Source: Paenibacillus crassostreae (lineage in GTDB: Bacteria; Bacillota; Bacilli; Paenibacillales; Paenibacillaceae). Taken from it: a DNA stretch of 64,000 nucleotides. The notes beneath the pieces were generated by a model. The model worked only from the letters and a program-made list of their open reading frames with translations, was not told the origin of the DNA and made no database searches. The position numbers and the translations under genes are program-made. The stretch covers positions 124,001 through 188,000 of the forward strand of contig NZ_CP017770.1 in NCBI RefSeq assembly GCF_001857945.1, read 5' to 3'. Below are positions 9,329 through 16,518 of this stretch, piece after piece. Position 1 is the stretch's first letter. Every line of letters starts with the position of its first letter.

Positions 9329-9921
9329 TGGACATTGTGAAATGTTCTGTTATAAATACAAATTGTGATCAACTCATCTATTTTCAAATTAATACTTCAG
9401 GTGGACGGCTACTCCGTTTTGAAAAAGAACGGTTAAAGGATATTGCCAAGCAAAAATTAACAAGTGATTTACCTTTTATTGCAATCAGTTATGCATATCC
9501 ACATGTCATCATATGGTATTCCATGTACAGAATAGCGGTAGATATCGAGTGTAACAACAAGATGAAAATTTCTTATGCTCCAATATTTACGAACAAAGAG
9601 GAGTTGACCTATTTTGGGAAACTCTTCAGAGAACACTCTGAGTTGAAACTTCTAACGATGATATGGACATGGAAAGAAGCAGTGGGAAAGTATTTTGGTG
9701 TCGGGTTGAAATACGGATATCAGACGATTCAAATCGAAGATAATCATTTTCATATATCTCCTGTTATATTAAAGGGCGTATGCACATTAGAATATATGTG
9801 GGGTATAAATGATGAATTTGCAATTACAATGATTCGTTCCGAGAACATCAAAACATACACTTTAACTCAGTTGCAAACGGCTTTGGGATTAAAAACATGT
9901 CGTACTATGTTCTATGTATGA
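9328..9921 (+). CDS. Sfp-type 4'-phosphopantetheinyl transferase
   Basis: This 197-residue protein carries the Sfp-superfamily core: AVDIE around residue 71 (metal-binding Asp and Glu) and WTWKEAVGKYFGVGL around residue 111 (metal-binding Glu and CoA-contacting Lys). The residue pattern after it (IQIED, VCTLEYMW) also fits. It is somewhat shorter than Sfp (~224), and its FIAISYAYP segment replaces the common SHS motif. The enzyme converts apo- to holo-carrier proteins with coenzyme A. Its presence shows that the pathway depends on a carrier protein, which must be encoded upstream of the window because none is visible here. Confidence 0.85.
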   Translation: MDIVKCSVINTNCDQLIYFQINTSGGRLLRFEKERLKDIAKQKLTSDLPFIAISYAYPHVIIWYSMYRIAVDIECNNKMKISYAPIFTNKEELTYFGKLFREHSELKLLTMIWTWKEAVGKYFGVGLKYGYQTIQIEDNHFHISPVILKGVCTLEYMWGINDEFAITMIRSENIKTYTLTQLQTALGLKTCRTMFYV

Positions 9922-9936
9922 TTTTCGGAGGTGAAC

Positions 9937-10785
9937 ATGAGGGATTTTAAAGATAAAGTAGCTGTCATAACCGGAGCTGCAAGTGGAATTGGGCGCGCTA
10001 TTGCCCTACATTGTGCGCAAGAAGAAATGAAGGTTGTATTGGCTGATATTGATGAAGAGGCTCTTGCAAGTGTTAAAGAAGAACTGTTATTAGCTGGGGT
10101 AGATATCCTTACTTTAACGCTTGATGTGACGAAAGAAGAAGATATTCAACGATTAGCTGACAAGACCATAGAGACTTTTGGAAGTGTAGATATGTTATTC
10201 AATAATGCTGGAGTTGAATCAAGCTCTTTATTATGGAACACTCCCATTGAAGAATGGGAATGGGTTCTCAATGTGAATCTATGGGGTGTAATTCATGCCA
10301 TTAGGGTGTTTATTCCAATGATGCTTGAACAACAAACGAAGTGTTATGTCATTAATACAGCATCGCGAGTAGGTCTTGAGAGTGGGCCTGGAATTGGAAT
10401 TTATCGTGTAACGAAACATGCCCTCGTCAGTCTTTCTGAAACATTGTATCACGAATTAAAGTTGGTTAATTCAAAAATCCAAGTCGCTGTTCTTTGTCCG
10501 GGGTATGTTCAAACGCAACTTTATAATTCAAATCGAAATGCCCCTGATAATGTTAAACATATTAAAAAGAAAGTTGTATCCCCTATGGAGAAAATCATAG
10601 AGCGGATGAACAAAGACGCCATGTTAAATGGTATGGATCCTTATGAGATAGCGAAGAAAACATTCGAAGATATTAGAAAAGGGACATTCTATATTCTTCC
10701 CGATTCAAATTCAAAAATTAGTGTTCAACAAAGAATGGAGGATATCTTAAAAGATAGGAATCCTACGGCTCACTTACCTAGATGA
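9937..10785 (+). CDS. SDR-family oxidoreductase, last gene of the cluster
   Basis: This 282-residue classical SDR has GAASGIGRAIAL, NNAG, an Asn/Ser region NVNLWGVI and NTASRVG, and the catalytic pair in IYRVTKHAL. A C-terminal extension of about 60 residues reaches beyond the Rossmann core (MEKIIERMNKDA...). The extension and motifs resemble the group annotated as SDR oxidoreductases acting on bulky alcohols; the substrate is unknown. ATG 9937 follows CGGAGG at the correct distance and is preferred over the GTG at 9931, which overlaps that site. A short terminator hairpin lies about 50 bases downstream, so this probably ends the biosynthetic operon. Confidence 0.82.
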   Translation: MRDFKDKVAVITGAASGIGRAIALHCAQEEMKVVLADIDEEALASVKEELLLAGVDILTLTLDVTKEEDIQRLADKTIETFGSVDMLFNNAGVESSSLLWNTPIEEWEWVLNVNLWGVIHAIRVFIPMMLEQQTKCYVINTASRVGLESGPGIGIYRVTKHALVSLSETLYHELKLVNSKIQVAVLCPGYVQTQLYNSNRNAPDNVKHIKKKVVSPMEKIIERMNKDAMLNGMDPYEIAKKTFEDIRKGTFYILPDSNSKISVQQRMEDILKDRNPTAHLPR

Positions 10786-10840
10786 TAATGCAGCATGTAT
10801 TTAACAATAAATCAAAGATTACCAGATAAACGTGAATCCG

Positions 10841-10860
10841 GCACCCTTTGGTGCTTTTTC
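10841..10860 (+). terminator. Probable terminator of the biosynthetic cluster
   Basis: A GCACC/GGTGC stem with a CTTT loop is followed by five T residues. The stem is short but perfectly placed after the last cluster gene. Confidence 0.6.
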
Positions 10861-10956
10861 TATTTCATACATGCGACTTTCGTCTCAAATTGTGTCAACC
10901 ATATAAGAGCTAATAAATAAACGAACACACATTTTATTATAATAGGGAGGACCACT

Positions 10957-11502
10957 ATGAGTAATCAACGGAAATTGGTTTTGTTTATTGCTACGAGTTT
11001 AGATGGGTATATAGCTACACAAAATGAGTCTTTAGATTGGTTATTTAACGTTGAAGGGGAGGGGGATAATGGTTATTCAGAGTTTTATGAAACTGTGGAC
11101 ACCATATTAATGGGTAAAAAAACTTATGATTGGATAATGAAACACGAACCAGGAGAATTCCCATATATAAATAAAGAATGTTACGTTTTTACGAGATCAC
11201 ATGTAGAAGACACTAAAGATGTTAAATTCGTTAATGAGGATATAGTTAGTTTCACTAATAAACTAAAAAAAGAAAAGGGGAAAAACATTTGGATTGTTGG
11301 TGGAGGGGATTTATTACATTCCTTTATAAACAAAAAATTAATTGATGAACTTATACTAACAGTTGCTCCTTCTTTAATTGGTAAAGGAATACCGTTATTT
11401 AAAGAGGGAAATTATCAAACAGAACTTTCTTTAATAGGTACAAGGCATTTCAATCAATTTGTTGAACTCCATTATGAAGTTAAAAAAGAGATATCACAGT
11501 AA
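10957..11502 (+). CDS. Dihydrofolate reductase-family (RibD C-terminal-like) protein
   Basis: This 181-residue protein starts KLVLFIATSLDGYIA, typical of the RibD_C/YyaP-like branch of the DHFR fold. It continues with TILMGKKTYDW, YVFTRS, and the NADPH-loop region IWIVGGGDLLHSF...DELILTVAPSLIGKGIPLF. These small reductases are probably NADPH-dependent, but their physiological substrate is generally unknown; they are not the folA housekeeping enzyme. It is a single-gene unit with an AATAGGGAGGACC ribosome site and a strong terminator. Base composition is A+T-richer than in the genes that follow. Confidence 0.85.
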   Translation: MSNQRKLVLFIATSLDGYIATQNESLDWLFNVEGEGDNGYSEFYETVDTILMGKKTYDWIMKHEPGEFPYINKECYVFTRSHVEDTKDVKFVNEDIVSFTNKLKKEKGKNIWIVGGGDLLHSFINKKLIDELILTVAPSLIGKGIPLFKEGNYQTELSLIGTRHFNQFVELHYEVKKEISQ

Positions 11503-11516
11503 CCGCGTGTAATAAA

Positions 11517-11554
11517 AACCACCTTTTTAAATAACTTTTAAAAAGGTGGTTTTG
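11517..11554 (+). terminator. Rho-independent terminator
   Basis: A long stem, AACCACCTTTTTAA pairing with TTTTAAAAAGGTGGTT around an ATAAC loop, ends in a short T-rich tail, just after the reductase gene. Confidence 0.85.
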
Positions 11555-11805
11555 CTTCGTATTATTCACGAAAATGTAATCAGTGTTAAATATTTCATGT
11601 TATAGTGTCATTATGTGTAAATCCGTGAATATTCCAAATTAAGATAAGTCTGTTTGTTACCAAACCGAGAATCTTACGTAGAAATATTATCATATGCTGA
11701 TAACAACCTGTTATCAAATACAATCCTGTCGGATGAAATTTGAGATTAGATAGGTGCACTTAGTAACATCTAAGTTTTTCCTAATGGGGAGAGGAGGTAC
11801 AACAA

Positions 11806-12543
11806 TTGACTATTTCAAAATACATAAAGCTACTAGGAATTATTGTTGGTGTTGTGGCTATGAATATTCTCGTGCTATCACCTGGATTCTTAGGGGTTAA
11901 GATCGGCGGAGATGCGCTCTCAACCGCATTTGGAGTAACGTTGCTATTCGTAAGTGCGCTTGTGTTACTTTACGGAAGTTATTCCCTACTGTTTAAGTCA
12001 CCCATTGTTATTCCAGTCAAACAAATCAAAACGCGTGAGGACTATGAAGATGCTTTAATGCACTATAGACGAGTAAAACCGTTGGAGAAAGATATTACCC
12101 TTGCATTTGAGCAGTTGGAACGAATGGCGAAGCGAAAGGATACCTTGTTAAATGTTCTGAATCAAAGATTTGAATCGACAGAGTTAAGTTATAAGAAATT
12201 TGCCTCTGTTACGGAAGAGGTAGAAAAGCTATTTTACCTTAATATCAGAAGCATTCTGAATAGGCTCAATGTATTTGATGAATCAGAGTATGAGCGGGTG
12301 ATGAATCCCAAAGCAACATCGTTTTCTAAGGAACTGCTTCTAGAAAAGAAAAAAGTCTATAACGAGTATCTGTCTTTTATAAAAAGTTCTATAGGTTCTA
12401 ACGAAGAAATCTTGTTGAAGCTAGATAAGTTACTGCTTGAGATATCACGATTGGATAGTTTTGAGCTTGGTGATATTGAAGAAATGCCATGCATGCAGGA
12501 AATAGACATGTTGATTAAGCAAACCAAATATTATAAACAGTGA
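11806..12543 (+). CDS. Membrane protein with cytoplasmic coiled coil, partner of vWA/TelA genes
   Basis: The 245 residues carry two predicted transmembrane helices in the first ~65 positions (IKLLGIIVGVVAMNILVLS and FGVTLLFVSALVLLYG). A long charged, helical C-terminal part (LEKDITLAFEQLERMAKRKD...) probably forms a coiled coil in the cytoplasm. I do not recognise a named family. The TTG start is well supported by GAGAGGAGGT 7 bases upstream. It overlaps or abuts the vWA gene and is followed by telA, so it is probably the membrane anchor or scaffold of a three-protein assembly. Function is unknown. Confidence 0.7.
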   Translation: MTISKYIKLLGIIVGVVAMNILVLSPGFLGVKIGGDALSTAFGVTLLFVSALVLLYGSYSLLFKSPIVIPVKQIKTREDYEDALMHYRRVKPLEKDITLAFEQLERMAKRKDTLLNVLNQRFESTELSYKKFASVTEEVEKLFYLNIRSILNRLNVFDESEYERVMNPKATSFSKELLLEKKKVYNEYLSFIKSSIGSNEEILLKLDKLLLEISRLDSFELGDIEEMPCMQEIDMLIKQTKYYKQ

Positions 12544-12554
12544 GGGGTGGCCCC

Positions 12555-14243
12555 ATGACAAAGAAGAGTAAATTTTTCTTACTATCAGTTATGCTCGTGG
12601 TATTGGTGTTCGGTATTGTATATATAGGGGTTAATCTGACCTCGAATTTTGGGAAAACAGATAAAGAAGTATCCGTCGAAGATGCAGGTGAACGATTAAA
12701 TAAGCTCTATTCCAAAATATCGGTAACTACGGAGACACCAGTAAAAGGACAAATCGATCTTAATCCCATTGATGTTGCAGAATCTTTACCCGATATATCT
12801 AAATTTCCTATTACCGTAGACAATACATCGGATTATTATGTAGAAATATTCTCTTCGACTGAGAAGTCGGGTACAGGTGTTGATGGCTGGTTAACGGATG
12901 TGGCAACTGAGTTCAATAAAGCCAACATAGACATCAACGGAAAAACGGCTTCTGTACAGATTCGGAATATTGCGTCAGGTACTGCCACCGATTACATCAA
13001 ATCAGGGAAATATGTACCGGACGCTTTCACACCTTCTAACGAGTTATGGGGTGAAATGGTAAAAGCGAGTGGTGTTAATATTCAATTAGTATCGAATCGT
13101 CTCGTTGGGAATGTTCCTGGTATTGTTATGTCCAAAGTTAAATACGATGCACTAATAGATACTTACGGGTCAGTAAATGTCAAAACAGTTACGGAAGCCA
13201 TCGCCAATAACGAGTTGTCTATGGGTTATACGGATCCGTTCGCAAGTTCAACAGGATTAAATTTTCTTGTAACAGCACTTAATACTTTTGATAGTTCAAA
13301 TATTTTAGGTGATCAGGCTGTTCAGGGTTTTGAGAAATTCCAAGCTAATGTGCCATTTATTGCATCTACCACTTTACAAATGCGTGATGCGGCGAAATCT
13401 GGGATGCTTGACGGTTTTGTTTTGGAATACCAGACTTTTGCGAACGCTGCTGACTTAAAGGATGCGTATGTATTTACTCCTTTTGGTGTGAGGCATGATA
13501 GTCCGTTGTACGCATTAGGTGATGTACCAACAGATAAGTTGGACATCATTCAAAAGTTTGCAGAGTTCGTTGAGCAAGAGAAATACCAGAAATCAGCCAC
13601 AGAAAAAGGGTTCAATCATCTTGATGAATATAAGTCTGAACTTGCAGTAGTTGAGGGTAGTCTTCTATCTTCAGCCCAGAAGGTGTGGAAGGAAAAGAAG
13701 AATGGAAGTAAACCAATTACAGCAGTATTCGTTACCGATGTTTCTGGTAGTATGGCAGGCGAGCCGTTAAACCGCTTGAAAGAATCGTTATTATCGGGGC
13801 AAAAGTATCTAGGCAAAGATAACAGTATCGGTCTTGTCTCTTATTCTAGTGGTGTATCCATTAACCTCCCTATTGGGAAGTATGATACGAATCAGCAATC
13901 GATGTTTGTGGGTACTGTGAATAGCCTGCAAGCGAGTGGGGGCACAGCTACTTTTGATGGAATCATCGTGGCTCTAAAAATGCTTCAAGATGAATTAGCA
14001 CTTCATCCCGATGTTAAGCCAATCATCTTTGTCTTAAGCGATGGTGAGACGAACGAGGGATTTTCACTCAAGGATATCAAGGGGTTAATTGAGACCTACA
14101 AGATTCCTATATATACGATTGGATATAATGCCAACATAGAAGCCCTTCAAAGTATTTCTAGTATTAATGAAGCAGCTAGCATAAATGCAGATACAGATGA
14201 TGTAGTCTATAAAATTGGAAACTTGTTTAATGTCCAAATGTAG
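12555..14243 (+). CDS. Membrane-anchored vWA domain protein with solute-binding-protein-like region
   Basis: An N-terminal transmembrane or uncleaved signal segment (FFLLSVMLVVLVFGIVYIGV) is followed by a substrate-binding-protein-like region at about 95-345 (YYVEIFSSTEKSGTG..., VPDAFTPSNELWGEM, MGYTDPFASSTGLNFL). A C-terminal von Willebrand factor A domain at about 390-560 has a complete metal-ion-dependent adhesion site: DVSGSM, the Thr in SGGTATF and the Asp in LSDGETN. The vWA domain should face outside the membrane and bind a ligand or partner through a divalent cation. ATG 12555 follows GAGGGGTGG. The pairing with TelA resembles stress or tellurite-associated vWA systems, but the exact role is not known. 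Confidence 0.82.
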   Translation: MTKKSKFFLLSVMLVVLVFGIVYIGVNLTSNFGKTDKEVSVEDAGERLNKLYSKISVTTETPVKGQIDLNPIDVAESLPDISKFPITVDNTSDYYVEIFSSTEKSGTGVDGWLTDVATEFNKANIDINGKTASVQIRNIASGTATDYIKSGKYVPDAFTPSNELWGEMVKASGVNIQLVSNRLVGNVPGIVMSKVKYDALIDTYGSVNVKTVTEAIANNELSMGYTDPFASSTGLNFLVTALNTFDSSNILGDQAVQGFEKFQANVPFIASTTLQMRDAAKSGMLDGFVLEYQTFANAADLKDAYVFTPFGVRHDSPLYALGDVPTDKLDIIQKFAEFVEQEKYQKSATEKGFNHLDEYKSELAVVEGSLLSSAQKVWKEKKNGSKPITAVFVTDVSGSMAGEPLNRLKESLLSGQKYLGKDNSIGLVSYSSGVSINLPIGKYDTNQQSMFVGTVNSLQASGGTATFDGIIVALKMLQDELALHPDVKPIIFVLSDGETNEGFSLKDIKGLIETYKIPIYTIGYNANIEALQSISSINEAASINADTDDVVYKIGNLFNVQM

Positions 14244-14265
14244 TAAAAGCTAAGGGAGGGTTACG

Positions 14266-15405
14266 ATGTCATTTACAATGGAATTACCAAGTCAAGAAGA
14301 GATCAAAGTAGCGATCGAAGAAGAGGTTAAGCCCGTTCCCGAAGAAGTGGCTAAGCTGAAAGAAGTGGCCGAGAACAACGTCGCAGCGATTATGGCATTA
14401 GATTTCGAATCTCTAGATAAGCGAAAAGAAATACTGCAGTCCATTGATACTTTTGGTCTTAATACAATGAAATCATCCTCAGATAAGAATACTTTACTTC
14501 AAGTGTCGGTAGGCAATCTCTCGAAGACAGGCGATGAAGGTGGGCAAGTAGCTCAAGGTCTAGCTGAATTGCACACACAATTGAAGGATCTGGACCCGAG
14601 TGCGATAGACTTTGCTAAGAAAGGTTTCCTCGGAAAGCTATTCAATCCGTTACGTGCTTACTTTCTTAAGTATCAAAAAGCAGATGTTGTCATTGCGGAT
14701 ATTGTTGTCTCTTTAGATAAGGGGAAGTCAACGCTTAAGAACGATAACACTACTTTAGAGATTGAACAACAGACGTTGCGTGAGCTGACCAAAAGATTGC
14801 AAAAAGAAATTCAGCTTGGCATGTTGATGGATGAATCAATTGATTCGCAAATCGAAGCGGCAAAACTACGTAATGAAGATCCTGACAAGATTCGTTTCAT
14901 TACTGAAGAAGTACTGTTCCCTCTACGGCAGCGGGTCATGGATTTACAGCAGATGTTAGTAGTCAACCAGCAGGGGATTATGGCTATCGAAGTAGTCATT
15001 AGAAACAATAAGGAACTGATTCGTGGGGTAGATAGAGCTAAGAATGTTACGATTTCGGCATTGAAAATATCCGTAACCGTAGCAAGTGCTCTGTATAATC
15101 AGAAGATTGTTTTGAAAAAAATAGAGCTCTTAAATCAAACCACCAACGATCTGATTGCTGGAACTTCCAGACTGTTGAAGAATCAAGGAGTTGAGATCCA
15201 GAAACAATCGCTAGAAGCTAGTATATCGGTAGACACGATGAAACAAGCTTTTACGGATGTGTTGTCGGCTCTCGATTCAATCAGCACGTACAAGCAAGAG
15301 GCTTTGCCTAGAATGAGAGAAACGATTAATCAATTCCGAGAATTGGCTGATAGCGGCGAGACACAGATTCAACGTCTGGAGAAAGGACGTAAGTTGGGTC
15401 TGTAA
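14266..15405 (+). CDS. TelA-family (toxic anion resistance) protein
   Basis: This 379-residue, mostly helical protein without membrane segments matches the TelA/KlaA family. Recognisable stretches are GKLFNPLRAYFLKYQKAD, VSLDKGKSTLKNDN, the L..LRQRVMDLQQMLVVNQQG block and the conserved TNDLIAGTSRLLKNQG near residue 300. TelA proteins were named for tellurite resistance and occur in TerD-type stress operons and near cell-envelope antimicrobial resistance genes; the molecular activity is unclear. Here the gene closes an operon with a membrane coiled-coil protein and a surface vWA protein. A strong hairpin terminator follows. Confidence 0.88.
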   Translation: MSFTMELPSQEEIKVAIEEEVKPVPEEVAKLKEVAENNVAAIMALDFESLDKRKEILQSIDTFGLNTMKSSSDKNTLLQVSVGNLSKTGDEGGQVAQGLAELHTQLKDLDPSAIDFAKKGFLGKLFNPLRAYFLKYQKADVVIADIVVSLDKGKSTLKNDNTTLEIEQQTLRELTKRLQKEIQLGMLMDESIDSQIEAAKLRNEDPDKIRFITEEVLFPLRQRVMDLQQMLVVNQQGIMAIEVVIRNNKELIRGVDRAKNVTISALKISVTVASALYNQKIVLKKIELLNQTTNDLIAGTSRLLKNQGVEIQKQSLEASISVDTMKQAFTDVLSALDSISTYKQEALPRMRETINQFRELADSGETQIQRLEKGRKLGL

Positions 15406-15462
15406 AAGTAATCTGCTCTTAATGTAGTAAGTCTATTTAATATATGGGAATCAGTTATACAT

Positions 15463-15496
15463 CGGGTGAGAGCAGATTTGCTCTCACCCGTTCTTT
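15463..15496 (+). terminator. Rho-independent terminator after telA
   Basis: A perfect GGGTGAGAGC/GCTCTCACCC stem with a six-base loop is followed by GTTCTTT. Confidence 0.85.
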
Positions 15497-15606
15497 GTAA
15501 TTAAACATTGGCATAAGCCGAGTCATAAATACGTATGAGTGATTTAGGCGACCCAGTGATTAAGTTATTGTTGAGTTGAAAATTGGAATGAAAGAGGTTG
15601 TTAAAC

Positions 15607-16428
15607 ATGATGAAAGTCATGAGTAAGTTAGTAATCATATATCTAATCTTTATACTTACGTCCTGTTCAGCACCTCAGAGCGAGGTAGATCATCCACCAG
15701 AAGTACACAAGGAAGTTATAGAGAACATTCCTGAAGAGAAAATCATAAGTTTTGAACAAAAACTTGATGACTATATGGATAATCTGAATTTTTCTGGATC
15801 CATACTTCTAGTTAAGAATAATAAGGTTAAGATCGCCAAAGGGTATAAAATGGCCAATTCTGAGGAAAAGAAAATAAATGGACCTGATACGGTCTTCCAG
15901 ATCGGATCCCTGACTAAAGCTTTTACAGCTACAGCTATCATGCAATTACAAGAAGCGGGTAAGCTTCATATTGATGATCCTGTAAAAAAGTATGTAAAAG
16001 ATTATCCTTATGAAAAGGTTACGCTCTACGAATTGCTTACCCATACATCTGGAATCCCAAATTTTACATACTTCCCAGATTACATAAGCAACATGCACAT
16101 TCAAGTTAGCGTATCAGAGAATATAGACAAATTCAAAGATAAGCCTCTTGAATTCGAGCCTGCAAGCCAATTTAATTATAGTAATTCAGGATATATATTG
16201 CTTGGGGCAGTAATTGAAAACGTAAGTGGGGAATCTTATAGTCAGTATATCGAAGAGCACATTATATCACCATTAGGTATGGAGAGGTCAGGATATTTAA
16301 ATGTAGAAAGAATGACTAATGATGTTGCCATAGGATATATGGAACCAGTTAACATAATTCCAATGAGAGTAATGAAATACGAATTGTCCAGAGAACGACT
16401 CGAGATTGGAGTCGTCTTTTCGTTTTAA
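15607..16428 (+). CDS. Serine hydrolase (class C beta-lactamase-like) lipoprotein, C-terminally truncated
   Basis: A lipoprotein signal peptide ends at LTSC. It is followed by a beta-lactamase-fold hydrolase with the nucleophile motif SLTK (in VFQIGSLTKAFTA), the YSN motif (FNYSNSGYI) and LLTHTSGIP. The family cleaves peptides or esters at the cell surface. At ~273 residues it ends soon after NDVAIGYMEP, whereas relatives run past 380 residues and carry a third KTG/HTG-type motif that is missing here. The last ~12 codons overlap a terminator hairpin, which suggests a deletion fused the gene to downstream noncoding DNA. It is probably inactive. ATG 15607 has an AAAGAGG site. Confidence 0.7.
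   Translation: MMKVMSKLVIIYLIFILTSCSAPQSEVDHPPEVHKEVIENIPEEKIISFEQKLDDYMDNLNFSGSILLVKNNKVKIAKGYKMANSEEKKINGPDTVFQIGSLTKAFTATAIMQLQEAGKLHIDDPVKKYVKDYPYEKVTLYELLTHTSGIPNFTYFPDYISNMHIQVSVSENIDKFKDKPLEFEPASQFNYSNSGYILLGAVIENVSGESYSQYIEEHIISPLGMERSGYLNVERMTNDVAIGYMEPVNIIPMRVMKYELSRERLEIGVVFSF
16395..16426 (+). terminator. Terminator overlapping the end of the truncated hydrolase gene
   Basis: A perfect ACGACTC/GAGTCGT stem is followed by CTTTTCGTTTT. It lies within the annotated reading frame, which supports the view that the frame reads into former noncoding DNA. Confidence 0.75.
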
Positions 16429-16518
16429 TTATTAATTAACAAAACTATGCTCTTTAGTTAATATACCAGCGATATAATGTGATTTGGCTGAAAAAAAGCA
16501 TACTAGAGAGGAATTGAT

